Position numbers and translations under genes: made by a program
Assembly: GCF_030272615.1 (NCBI RefSeq)
Contig: NC_081414.1
Coordinates: 816,704,396 to 816,768,395 of the forward strand
Origin: Cryptomeria japonica
Taxonomy: Eukaryota > Streptophyta > Pinopsida > Cupressales > Cupressaceae
Length of the DNA: 64,000 nucleotides
Direction: 5' to 3'
The notes under the pieces: model-generated
Databases searched by the model: none
What the model was told of the DNA's origin: nothing
The model's input: only the letters and a program-made list of their open reading frames with translations
Part shown: positions 22,830 through 34,342 of the stretch, one piece after another
How positions within the stretch are numbered: the stretch's first letter is position 1
Layout: each line of letters starts with the position of its first letter

Positions 22830-23200
22830 GAAGAGTTAAGAAAAGGATGCATGTTGTTAAAAGGAAATGGTGCTACTTGAGTAAGGACTTAGGTTGATTG
22901 GGGATCAAAGACCTCAGGGAATGAACCATGTAAGATATTAATCAGGAGAAAATTCATGATCGTCAATCGTTACAACGTTTTAGGTGGGAAGATTGTTGAT
23001 AATTTCTCATGGTTTGGATTTATTGTCAGGTATGTCTGCAATCTGAGTAAAAATTCTAACTATTTTTGGATTTTATTGTCTATTGAAATTCTTTGGTTTC
23101 TTTGGAAGAGAAGGAATGAGAATGTGTTCCAAGGTAAAGGGAGGCTTCTTATTGAGTGTAATCTTAGAATCAAAATGCTAATTATTATTGAATAGGTATC
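22830..23200 (+). mobile_element. LINE fragment inside the CACTA element
   Basis: Broken plus-strand frames include WCYLSKDLG-LGIKDLR (the GGLGIKDL block downstream of the RT of plant LINEs) and ILWFLWKRRNENVFQGKGRL (the block just before the C-terminal RNase H). The parts are closer together than in a full LINE, so there has been internal deletion. Confidence 0.6.
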
Positions 23201-24488
23201 ATTTACATTGAAGATGCCAACAGGAAGATTCATGAAGATATTGGATGAAGGTTCCTCTTCAATATATATAAAGAAGACATTTAGGATGTTGCCTATTGAA
23301 CCCAAGATCTAAGATAGATAGGGAAGAAATTCTAGGAAGACTATATAGAGTTTTACAATAAATACCAAAAAGAACACCAACATCAATTAAAGAGGGGAGA
23401 AGCTATAAGACACCTAGAAATGGCTCACCAAAACTTTGATTGCTCTAGTTGAGAGAGGATCTTTGCGCCCCTTGGAAGAGAATTTTATACTTTCCAAATT
23501 AGTAGGATTGAACCTAAGAATAATGACAAAGGAAAAGACAAAGAAGCTAATAATGAAGATGGGGAGAATGAAGAGAAAGAGGAGAATCCACATAATGATA
23601 GTGATAATGAATCTTAATAAGCTATTACAATTTATCTTTTTGAATATGTTGTCAATAGATGATATAATATTGATGTAATTTGATGTTGATGTGAAGATCT
23701 ACATCGTATAAACCGATTCTTTTTTTTTCTTCTAATTTTAAGGTGGTTTAGCCTGGTTGGGGATTTGATGGATTAATCAACTTGGTCACTATTATTGTAA
23801 CCTAATTTTGTACTCTGATTTTATTTTGGTAATCGATCTTAAAAAAACAAAACATTCTACATAGAAAACACACTACACTCACATAAACTCTTATACGAAC
23901 CTTGACATGTGTCTTGCTTTAGGATAGCCTAGTGTACCACAAGCCAAATAGACATAGACACAAGATGAGGGAGCTAGTATTTGTTTCTACCCTCATTTCA
24001 TCACTTATCATCAACCAAATCAACACTATCAATGATTAATTTAAGGTGTAAAGATTAAACAAATTGCTACAAATTTCATTGAGTAAAGGCAACATAGGTG
24101 ACAACCACCCTAACTTCCACAACAAAAGTCTTAGACATAAGATTCCTACCTTTTGACATTTTGCAGTTTGATCTTGCAAGATTTAAAAATTCATATGTGC
24201 TAGTTTTTTTATCATATAAGAATCACATATATGATTTTATCCTTAGGCTAGATAATAGACATGGTCCAGATTTTAGTTGTTTAAATTCATATTTTTTTCA
24301 AGGTTGACGATTCCTAGATCTAATTGTTATCCATTGGTATGATGTCATAAATTTTTAATTGTGTATCTAAGGTTGTGTACTTAATGGCATCATTCTAAGA
24401 TTATTTCACATAAGATAAGAAAGACTCAAACATGGTTTAGAAATCACAAAGTACCAAAAGAACATGAATGTTTCTTCTCTCATTTTTT
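23200..24488. other. Interior of the CACTA element, nothing recognised
   Basis: No transposase or captured gene identified. The short frame at 23436-23678 is Lys/Met-rich and without a domain. Confidence 0.4.
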
Positions 24489-24713
24489 ATAGTTGATATG
24501 TGGGTCTTTACACTATCACCATAATTAATGGTAGAGAGTGTTGTGAAGAAGAATGGCATGAAAGGAGTGATTGTCCTATGTGCTTGAGACTGTCATAAAA
24601 AGTGAGTGCTGCAGCAGTGAACCTTCCTTTGACCTTTGGGTGGTTGGGAGAGTAAAGACCCATGGTAGTATATGTTGAGTGGTTGGGAGGGTAAAGACCC
24701 ACATATCAACTAT
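24489..24713. mobile_element. Small MITE-like element with 23-bp perfect terminal inverted repeats
   Basis: 24489-24511 and 24691-24713 are exact reverse complements, beginning ATAGTTGATATGTGGGTCTT. The 225-bp element has no coding capacity. A TGGTTGGGAG-GTAAAGACCCA block is also directly repeated inside it (about 24640 and 24680). No certain target duplication, so the superfamily is unassigned. It sits within the CACTA element. Confidence 0.7.
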
Positions 24714-26254
24714 CTACTTTGACATTCTAGGATGGTGTCCACCTACTCTAAAACCTTGTGGGCACTCTTTATCTGATACTAACATATACATAACATGTGC
24801 CTGTCATATAACCCTATTTTGGCTAGGCCCCACCATAATTAGAAGATCCTAACTACTAAAAACACTAGATTCTCCCCTAAAAGGTTGTTGAGTCATAGAA
24901 GGCCTAGCTAGATAGCCCTATAGTCTCTCATACCTAAAATATCCTTGTCTCGATGATGGTCACATGTGACTACCCTATGGCCCCTACTATGCTCTAGACC
25001 TTTGTCCCTAATATTGATACTATTGAGTTTTTCTTTGAAATCCTATAGTAAGTCTAAATTCTCCTTTGAAGGATGGGGAGGCCTTTGGACACTTTAGTCC
25101 CTTGATCAAGGTTACAAACTTCTCTCATGCCTCTTGTTTCCTCCCATGTACAAATTTTGGGCTTTCCACCCCTAATGAAATAATTGATAAGTAACTTGTC
25201 TTGAATGTAATCTACAAACTACAAGAACTCCAAAAACTAACTCTCATGTTGAGACACTACGAAACCTCATTATGTAAATTGTGAAACTCATCTATGCATC
25301 TTTGTTAAAAATATTTTGAAATAGAACACACTTTGAAGCACTCCAAAATGGTATCCCATGAGAGGATCTCCAATGTGAGTTGGTGCTTTTTATCCTCCCA
25401 GTACCACAAGGTGGAAGCAAGTCCTCTCAAAAATTGCATTGAAAATTATGCCTTTAGGTTGCTCACATATAGATGCAACCCAAAGCATAAGTCCAAGCTA
25501 AGTAATGAAGACTTAGCCTCAACCCCATTTGTGGATCTTAAAAATGTAGAGGATTGGAGATGAAGCAACTCTTGAATATGATCCTTTGGCTCATGATATG
25601 TGCTTTCTATAGTCTTTACCTCTTGTGTTTATGCATGATGAGGCTAGGTAATGTGTATTGATCAATCTTCTATATCCTCTATGTGTATTTCCCAAATTCA
25701 AGGCGAACTCCTAATAAGCTCCCAAGATGCAAGTATATGCTCCTCTACTACAAGTGGATCCTCATGAGGTGTCTCTGTTGTGGGTGAAAACCTGTCTTGT
25801 ATCACACCTATAAAATTCTATAAGGCTTGTAAGATTTAAGGTCCATACTCGGGGTAATCATCTTGGTGAAAACTCTCAAAGTGATATGACTCTTCTTGTC
25901 CCTCATGTGAATGTGCTCCTCTTGAAGCACTACGACATGGATGACCCTTCCTTCCATTTCCTACACCCTATTTTCTAACCCACACCTCATAACCTTTACC
26001 TCACTACCTATCATTATTACCTTCCATCTACCTTTCATATCCCCTATATTAACCTCCTTCACTTTCCTACATCCTATCCTAAATCTTAACCTCATACACA
26101 TTTACTTTTATAGAGATATCAAGGACAGTAAGCAGACTGGATGATGCAGATGGGTCTTATCAATTTTATACGTTACTCAGAGCTTCATGAGTTGATCATT
26201 GTATAAGGGTTATCGCGATGAAGGGAGAAAGCATTCGAGTCTTAAAGTGTAGAG
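24714..26254. other. CACTA interior, no gene recognised
   Basis: Mixed AT-rich sequence with repeated CTCTTGTCC- and CCTATG-like words but no domain-bearing frame. The open frame at 25333-25563 shows nothing recognisable. Confidence 0.4.
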
Positions 26255-26776
26255 ATGGTTCATCATTTTGAATTGAGTGTCATCAATGCAGTTTGGAGAT
26301 TGGTGGCATCCATCCTTGGCGGAGGTAGACACTGGTGTGATGGTTTCATTTATGAGGCAGTGATTTTTCCAATGATAGATATCCTGGGGTCGAAGGAAGT
26401 ATACATCCAGAGGATAGATGGTTTTATCCATGTGATGGATGGGCAGGCCATTGCTAATGAGATTTTGAATTTGGATGCGGACAGGTGGGTTAGCTAGTTG
26501 GGTAGTTACTTCAACTTGGATAACTATGTTTCCTCAGATTTAGAAGATGACCACGACCTTGAAGATGAGGAAAGAGATCGTGCCAAGGTAGAGAAGGAAA
26601 GGTTGAAATCCTTGATAGAAGATTCTTGGGAAGCCTACCAGATTGGAGTCATCAACAATAATTTTGCCCCCTTCCAAAGGCTGCTGGACACAGATGTCTG
26701 CTGGCTCACGGGGGCCGCTGCAGGCAAAGTAATGGAAATTGGAGCACACCTGGCCATCATCCTCCAGGATATGTAG
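26255..26776 (+). pseudogene. Unidentified coding remnant, acidic/coiled region
   Basis: A 174-codon frame broken once by TAG at 26495-26497. The first half has hydrophobic blocks (AVWRLVASILGG, AVIFPMIDIL). The second half is acidic and charged (SSDLEDDHDLEDEERDRAK), then SWEAYQIGVINNNFAPFQRL. A single stop in 522 bases suggests recent coding capacity. I do not recognise the family. A captured host fragment or a retroelement ORF are both possible. It lies just inside the right end of the CACTA element. Confidence 0.4.
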
Positions 26777-27239
26777 ATTCCTTTATAGGTATAGCCTCAG
26801 GATTGGATGTATAGATCTATGTGTGGTTGGGTTTATTTCTGTCATAAGGGAGCTAAGCCCCTTTGGTTAGTACTTATCTATGTGAAAAAAAATGCAATGA
26901 TTTAATTAATACATGATTGTAGGATTGTTCAAGGGTTTAGGTCTTGTAAGAAATTCTTCTTTTAAATCGATCATATCATATTACAGAAATGTCTCACCAT
27001 CTCTTCTATTGGCAATTAATCTGATAAATCTATAATAAACTTTGAATCTAGATATTTGAAAAGAAAATAATATTTTCAACACAATATGTATAACAATGAA
27101 TTGGTTGATTCTGCCCTACCTTTTTTCTTCAATCGGATCTTGGCGGCACCCCAATCTAGAACTGTTTCCCTCCTTGCAGTAATGCCCCAATTTTTTTGTG
27201 ATGGTAGAGGTTGATGGGACGAAGAGGCGGGAATAATGT

Positions 27240-27488
27240 TTATCAAATGACTTGGTCTTTTTTTTTTTTTAAAGTAATGCCCACTGTCGTCGGAATTTCG
27301 ACGAACGTGGGCACTTTTTCTTAAAAAACACAAACTTCATTGCCAATTCCTTCTCCATTGAAACCAAATGTTGAATTATCATCAGAATTTTGATGAATGA
27401 GGGCATTTAAAAAAAAAATCAAATTTGGTCACAACATACCTTCTCCGTCAGAAACCTTCATCAAACTTTTAGGCCAAATGTATTAGTG
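27240..27488 (-). repeat. CACTA right terminal and subterminal region
   Basis: It contains GTCGTCGGAATTTCGACGA (about 27286), ATCAGAATTTTGATGA (about 27380) and CCGTCAGAAAC (about 27446), relatives of the left-side motifs, ending in TAGTG at 27484-27488 followed by AAG. Confidence 0.75.
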
Positions 27489-27491
27489 AAG

Positions 27492-28914
27492 GCTGAGATT
27501 CACTAGAGTAAATCCAACCATCAAATTGTCAAAATCTCCCACATTCACTTGCAGGGGTCTAAGATGATGTTGAGAAGGTGTTTTAATTCCCTTGATGTGG
27601 TTCTGTGATTGGTTTCTCTCCATTTCCCCATCGCTTTCTCTTGTTCCTATTATCTAGGCCTAGTAGCCCTAAGAGCCCCCTTTAGCCCTACCTTCCCGGT
27701 TTTGCCCAATTACTCAAAAATATTCCAAAGGTCCCCCTAAGATATTTTGTGATTTGAACACCCTTTTGGACACTCTTTGAGAATCAGGAGGTAAGGTTGT
27801 CTGATACGACCGTATCGATACGGACCCCAAAATGGCTCTTTTTGAGGGTTTAAGGGTTTAAGAGTCTTGTCCAGTAGGGTTTGTTGATTTCCACACCCTG
27901 TCACACTTCCTTTCTTTTAGTGAGACTCCATTAGGCTTCCTTCTTCCCTTCCAAACACTTGGCACAACCACATTTAATCTTCTTTGCAAGCAATGATAAA
28001 AATAACAGTCATAATCCCTAGCCAGGCTATGGCAGAGCTCACCTAGGATATGATGGCAAATGACTTCAAAGAAACTTCTGGGACATCAAAAAGAATATGT
28101 ACACTGTACACAGGCTCCATGACTTGAATCCCAAGGGCCATTGAGAAAACACAATGGGATTTCAAGTTGGAGCCATAGCTAGGGTCTTAATCCCTTGCTC
28201 AGACCGAGAGCAGTGTAGTTGAAGAAAATTTGTAAACAAGCACTAAACCGACACTAAGAAAAAGAGCAAAATCACTTCCTAAGAACCAAAAAAATTAATA
28301 CTAAACCATCATGAATGAACAGTACCAATATAAATTCATTTGGTACGGACTGCTATAAGCAAATTACAAGTTTTATGCAAAAATTTGGAAATTGCTTTCA
28401 AATATCATTCGCAATTTGTTCTTTTTATCTTCCAACCCATTTAAAATGATTTAAAAAGAATTATATATGCCTCCTTAGTCATAACCAACCACCCATCAGT
28501 TCCTCAACTACCAATTTGATCATTTTTCTAAAAGTTGCTCCAAAAGTTGCAAAACGTTGTCAAGCAACAATGACAACTTTTGCTCCATTTTGCATTTTTG
28601 CAACTTATGCATTTTTACTCACTCTAAACCCCATAGGATGGTTCCCTAACATCCAAATAAAATTTCCAAAATCCTTATGAGGCTTTACAAAGAGTTTTAC
28701 ACTATTTTGCAAAATGATGCCATTTTTGGCTTACAAAGGCACTTTGGCCAAAATTGAGCAAATAAGCTAAAACAAGAGACAACAAAACTACAAATAACCT
28801 TAAACCACACACTTGAAATTTTCAATAGTCATTTATTCACTCATTGATCCCAAACATGATCAATCACTCCAAAATTTTGAAAATGCAACACTAAAACTAG
28901 GTGCTCCTGCACCA
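27492..28914 (-). mobile_element. 3' LTR of a chromovirus (lower boundary uncertain)
   Basis: Starts at 28914 as TGGTGCAGGAGCACC directly after a polypurine tract (GGGGGAGTA on the minus strand, 28915-28923). It contains AGTTGTCA-type repeats, a possible TATA box (CATATATAATTC near 28462) and, near 27660, a GGCCTAG-AGGGGGCT-type block similar to the plus-strand LTR near 63985 at a comparable distance from the start. It runs to or near the CACTA insertion point; the true end was not identified. Confidence 0.6.
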
Positions 28915-28929
28915 TACTCCCCCAATGAG

Positions 28930-31900
28930 AAAGAAGTCAAGTCACTCCTTTAGGCAACAAAGAGAGGGAAATTCCAAGATTAGGAAAGTCTACTTCAGGT
29001 ACCCAAGTGGGCTCAGATTCTGGAAGATAATGCCACTTGACCAAATGTTCCATATAGGCGGTTTGCCTAGTCTTCTTGAGGATTCTTGAATCCAACACCT
29101 TCTCGGCTTGTAACATAGGTGGAGGGGGAAAAGGAAGGGCTGAAAGTGAATGAGAGAAATTTGAGAATATACTGCATTTCTCTGGAACTGTGCCTTTGTA
29201 CTACACCAAGTATGCAACATTAAAAATAGAAGATAAAGCCATGTCCCTGGGTAGATCAAGTTTGTAGGCATTTTGCCCATACTTAGCCAAGACCTTACAA
29301 GGTCCAATCCTCCTCATTAGAAGTTTTCTAGGGACACCTTTCTGAAGCCTTGATTTTCTTAAATACACCATTACTAAGTCACTAACAACAAATTGAACAT
29401 CCCTCCTCTTTTCATCCACTTTGTCCTTGATTCTTTGAGAGTTGTCTAGTAAAGCCTGCCTAACTTGCTCATGAATCTCCACTCTTTTGTTACATATTCC
29501 TAATATCTCTAAGCTCCAACACACCTCTTGGATGAATCCCATACACTACTTTAAAAGGACTCTTACCGGTGGATCTATTCACACTATCATTGTAAACAAA
29601 TACAGCTTGATGGATGATCTGATCCCAAGCTTGTCCATACTCCTTTGTCAAACATATGAGAAGGTTCCCAAGTGTCCTATTGACCACCTCTATTTGGCCA
29701 TCCGTTTGGGGATGGTAGGCTGAGCTAAAAGACAAGTTAGTACCAAATCTCTGCCATAAAGTTTTCCAAAAATGAGCAATGAATTCGGTATCTCTATCTG
29801 ACACTATACTGATTGGTAAACCATGAATCCTAATGACTTCCTTGAAAAAAAATGAGCAATATGAATAGCATCATGAGTCACCTTACATGGAATGAAATGG
29901 GCCATCTTACTAAATCTATCTACCACAACATAGATGCTATCAAATCTAGATTTGGTCTTGGGTAAACCAACAACAAAATCCATACTTACACACTCCCATG
30001 GCCGGTTTGGAATAGGTAATGGCTGATAAAGTCTAGCATTAGAAGAGGTTCCCTTTTCCCTTTGACAAACCACACATTGCTCTACATATTTTGTGATATC
30101 CCTTTGCATCTTTGGCCAATAATAGAATCTTTGAACAAGTTCCCTAGTCATATTCAACCCAAAATGACCACTTAAGTAACGATTATGCTTCTCTTATATC
30201 AAGTTTTCTCTCATGGACCCTCTTGGCGCACAAAGCTGTCCTCCTTTAAATAAAAGACCATCTTGTAAGGTAAAACTTGCATATTAACCATGAAAGTGAT
30301 TCCTAAACTCTTGACAAACCATGTAGATGACAACAAAATCCTCATCATCTTGATATAGCCCTTTGAAACTATCAACTCCAATGCTCTTGAGTTACACTTC
30401 TTGAACCGTTAGCAATCTTCTACCAATGCATCAATAACCTTATTAGATTGACATTTCTTATGTTTAATGGTAAAAGTATAGGACTACAAATATTCTACCC
30501 ATTTGATATGCCTATGATTCAACTTTTCTGGGGAGTTGAGAAAACTAAGAGCTTGGTTATCAGTATAAACCACAAATTCTTTAGGTAATAGGTAATGCCT
30601 CCACTTCCTAAGTGATTGAACAAGTGCATGTAACTCCAAATCATAGGAAGAATACCTTTTCTTGGCTTCATTGATATTTTCACTAAAAAATGCAACCACT
30701 CTATTGTCTTGACTTAGAACCGCTCCAATTGCTATGTTGCTTGCATCACATTCTATGGTGAAGAGCTTGTCAAAGCTTGGAAGAACAAGGATAGGTTGAG
30801 TATCCACCTTTGTCTTCAAGAGATCGAATCCTTTTTGTGCCTCTTGTGTCCATTGAAATTTAGTCTTTACATCTCCTTTGATTGTATCAAGCATAGGTGC
30901 ACATATCTCACTGAACCCTCTGATGAACTTCCTGTAAAATTGTGCCAAACCATGAAAAATCCTCACTTCACTTGCTGTTTTAGGTGTAGGCCAACTGATT
31001 ATGGCTTCCACCTCCATCTTCAAGTCACCACTTGAGATTACAAACCCAAGATATACCAACTCCTATTTCATGAACTCACATTTCTCCAAATTGATAGTTA
31101 GTTGCTCATCACATAATTGCTTCAATACAATCTCAATATGTTTAAGACATTCTTCTTTAAACTTACTAAAAATCAAGATGTTATCTAAATAAACAACAAC
31201 AAATTTACCAATGTAATCCTTGAGTACTTCATTCATGAGTCTCATGAATGAAATAGGGGCATTTGTGAGTCCAAATGGCATAACAAGCCATTCATAAAGT
31301 CCTTCTATGGTTTTGAATGCTCTCTTCCATTCATCTCCCTCCTTGATTCTGATTTGGTGGTAGCCAGTCTTGAGGTCTATCTTGGTAAAATACTTAGCAC
31401 CCCCTAAACAATCCATCAAATCTTAGATTCTTGGAATGGGAAACCTATACTTGATTGTAATCCGGTTGATGGCCCTTGAATTAGTGCAAAGTATCCAAGT
31501 ACCCCCCTTCTTTGGTGCCAAAATGGTGGGAACTGCACATGGGCTGATGCTCTTCCTTATTAGACCATTGTCCAAAAGTTCTTGGATTTGTTTAGCTACT
31601 TCTTTATTGTGCTCTGGTGTCATTTTGTAGGATGCTTTATTAGGCAATGAGGCTCTGGGTATGAAGTCAATTTGATGACTTATGGCACGTTGAGGAGGCA
31701 AAGTGGTAGGTGTTCCATCACTTATGATCTCCTTGAACTGATTGAGTATCTGCTGCACTTTAACCAGGATACAAAACTTCTTGTCCTTCTTTTCCTCTTT
31801 TGGTTTCACAACAAGTGCAAACCCCACTCCTTCTCCTTTGAGAGTGTTTATGAACTCATTCTCACCAACTAGTAGCACATTGGAACCTTTAGATTCGCTC

Positions 31901-32256
31901 TCTTCTTCATCTCCTAAGGACTGAATTTTATAGGTAACTCCATCTTTTTGAAATGTATAAGAATTCTTTTCTCCATGGTGTATTGCTTTTCTATCAAATT
32001 GCCAAGGCCTACCTATGAGTAGGTGGCATGCATCCACTGGAAAGATGTCACACAAAATATTGTCTTTGTAGCCTCCTATAGTTAACTCCACCCAAGTTTG
32101 TTCATTCACCAAAACATGTTGCCCTTTGTTGAGCCAAGTAACCCTATAAGGATCACTATGTGGAATTCTTTGCAATTTGAGTTTGCTTACTGCTTCTTCT
32201 GACACTATGTTGTTAGTGGAACCTGAATCCACCACCACCCTACACACTTTACCCAT
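28930..32256 (-). pseudogene. Ty3/gypsy chromovirus pol: protease, RT, RNase H, integrase, chromodomain (inactive)
   Basis: Minus-strand order from 32256: aspartic protease (VVDSGSTNN), RT (31,600-31,060: [22 protein letters not shown], then [10 protein letters not shown]), RNase H (30,780-30,480: IECDAS, YSSYDLELHAL, YTDNQALSFL), integrase zinc region (YVEQCVVCQ) and core (MDFVVGLPKTK near 29,960; MSDRDTEF at 29804; PQTDGQIEVVNRTLG), GPFxVL-type C-terminus, and a chromodomain near 29,100-28,985 (VLDSRILKKTRQTAYMEHLV, then KWHYLPESEPTWVPEVDF). In-frame stops near 31421, 31061 and 30485, frameshifts between 30480 and 29800, and Asn in place of the second catalytic Asp of the RT YxDD motif make it inactive. 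The known role of chromodomains is to target integration to marked chromatin. Gag is missing: the element breaks off at about 32400 against a LINE. Confidence 0.88.
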
Positions 32257-32419
32257 GATCTTTCACTTTATCCTAAACAAGGATATTCTTTGACTAGGTT
32301 CCTCCTTTACCGGTTCTTTGATCAAAACTCTTCTTATCATGAGATTCTCTTTAACCTCAGAATCTAAGCTTACTTTTGATGTCTTCACATTTGCTGCATC
32401 TTCTTGAACATAAATTACT

Positions 32420-33314
32420 CTCCAAGTTTTCTAAATTTTGTGAATCTCAAGGGAGAAACTTTGATGGGGCCTCTGTGGGGGTTGTTACTCTCTGAGATAC
32501 TCAGTTCATTCAAGGCACTCCTATCTGCTATGATGGTAACCATGTGGCTACTCTGTTTAAACATTCAAGGGATGGGTTATCGTGGGTTCTATCCAATGTG
32601 TATGCTCCCAATAATAAAGTCTGTAGGAGGAAATTTTGGATAAAGATCTCTTCCTTTTGGAGCCATTATCCCAACATTCCTTGGTTGGTTATGGGGGATT
32701 TCAATACCCCTCTTATGGAGTCTGAGAAATTTGGGAGATCCCAGATACAAAATGATAGCAAACAGGACTTAGCTAACTTCATCAATGGCCAGGCTCTCAT
32801 TGATTTGGACTTATCTGGAGTTTCCTTCACTTGGTCTAATTGTCATGTTGGAGCTGAGTTGATCCAAGTTAGACTTGATCGAGCCTTGATTTCAGTTGGG
32901 TGGATCCAACATTATGTTTGTTCTCTAAATTGCATAAATAGAATCGAATCAAACCACTTTCCTATATGTTGGATGACTGAGCCTAAGAATGGCGTGAGAA
33001 GGAGGTTTCCTTTTAGATTTGAGAAAATGTGGCTTTCCCACCCAAACCTTTTTAATAGCATGAAATATTGGTGGAATGTTCAAGTGGATGGCATTGCTAT
33101 GTTCTGGGTAGCTAAAAAGTTAAGGCCTGTTAAGAAGAAGGTTAAAAAGTGGAATAGAGAAGTCTTTAGGGACATCTTCGTTCAGAAATATGCTCTTTAG
33201 GAGGAGTTGAGCTTGACCCAGGATAAAGTCCAAAAATAAGGTTATGTGAATGATAATTTTGCTAAGGAAAGTGAGGTCTTGTCCAAATACCACAAAATTA
33301 TAGCCTGGGAAGAG
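32420..33314 (+). mobile_element. LINE (L1-type) 5' half: AP-like endonuclease region
   Basis: Plus-strand frames up to about 33290 match the C-terminal part of the endonuclease/exonuclease/phosphatase domain of plant L1 LINEs: WVLSNVYAPNN, WLVMGDFNTPL, GVSFTWSN, VRLDRALIS and RIESNHFPI. The linker to RT follows, VKKWNREVFRDIF. Interrupted at 33314 by an LTR element; it continues at 47817. The upstream junction with the chromovirus is near 32400-32430; no ORF1 precedes it here. Confidence 0.82.
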
Positions 33315-34144
33315 TGTTAGATTCAATGACAGTTCCAAAGACACTGAGAGGGGGGGGTGAATCAATGTCTAACCAGTTAACAAAATATTTAAACTTATTA
33401 ATAACTTTGCATCCCAAAATAGTGTACTGGTAAATAAGAATTATTGCAATAAACAAAAATAATAGAGATAGTATAGAAACACACCATAACACAAGATATT
33501 TAACGAGGAAACTCGGTGTGGGAAAAACCTCAATGGGATTTGTGACCCACAATATTTAATCACTGGCCAATGAATAAATACTACTTACAATGAGGGGCCT
33601 ACACATGCATGGAGGCCAACAGCCTAGAGCTCACTGCTCAATAAAGAGTCACACTGACTACAAAATGGATTAACAAATCCAGTACAATGTATTGCTCAAA
33701 ACAACATCTCTCATGCCAGGTTGAGTACCAGTTTAAGCTCAGTCAATAACCAAAACCTTTGGTGTTAACTATATCACCTTATACAAAATTGCCTTATCAC
33801 ACATTATATCTTCCTTTCATCACTCACATAAAATGACCTATAAGATCTCATACATATATGAGTATTTTACAATATACCATGTCGGCTTACAAAAGATAAT
33901 TACATTACAAAATAATTTATATAAACAAAACTTTAACCCATGTCAGCTGGAGTGTTGGTATGCTTTGTTGCCGATGTAATCTGAATGCCGGTGAAGTGCC
34001 TGTCAGTGCTGGTGTCTGTCGGTGTATGAAGTTTGTGATGTTGGGCATGTAGAAACCAATTGCCGGTGACTTTCCAGTTGTTTTCTAGATGGTTGCCATC
34101 AATGACAACATCAACTATTCTCATAAGAGTGTAGAATGCCAACA
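33315..34144 (-). repeat. 3' LTR of the outer element
   Basis: 830 bp, TGTTGGCATTC...AATCTAACA on the minus strand. It matches the split 5' LTR nearly throughout. The sequence next to the CA end (ATTGATTCACCCCCC...CTCAGTGTCTTTGG) is shared in form with the other LTRs of this group at 39391, 54840 and 59250. Confidence 0.9.
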
Positions 34145-34288
34145 ATCTCCCCCTTTGGCATTGATGGCAACACTCATGAGAAAAATCAAAATTGTTATCC
34201 AAAAAATGAAATCCAAAAAGATGTGCTCCCCCTGAGCTAGTGATCTCCTCTGTACATGCATTTTTCTCTCGACTACTCCCCCTTTGAC
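34145..34288 (-). promoter_or_regulatory. Polypurine tract and two further PPT-like tracts
   Basis: Minus strand: CCAAAGGGGGAGAT directly abuts the LTR (34145-34158), the normal plus-strand primer position. Two more runs follow at 34224-34236 (CTCAGGGGGAGC) and 34274-34288 (TGTCAAAGGGGGAGT), the latter with the same CATTGATG-type neighbour as the first. The priming role of the first is family knowledge; the role of the others is unknown. Confidence 0.75.
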
Positions 34289-34342
34289 ATCAATGACAAA
34301 GGATGTCATAAAAAGAGTACAAAAAAAATGCTACCTCAAGGT

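Larger units (their letters stand above)
17906..27488. mobile_element. CACTA-type DNA transposon carrying captured sequence (Pack-CACTA-like)
   Basis: The left end CACTAGTACATTCGG (17906) and the right end, read inward as CACTAATACATTTGG (27488), match at 13 of 15 positions. They are flanked by the same trinucleotide AAG (17903-17905 and 27489-27491), the 3-bp target duplication expected for CACTA/EnSpm elements. Both subterminal regions carry palindromic copies of a GTCRGAAWTYYGAC-like motif, as CACTA elements typically do. The 9,583-bp interior has no recognisable transposase. It contains DRM methyltransferase fragments in inverted orientation, a copia-like LTR, a LINE fragment and a small TIR element. 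It is probably non-autonomous, needing transposase in trans. Confidence 0.82.

Noticed and set aside
28990..29307. 105-codon minus-strand frame next to the chromovirus integrase
   Set aside because: Out of frame with the chromodomain, which reads correctly in another frame through the same bases.
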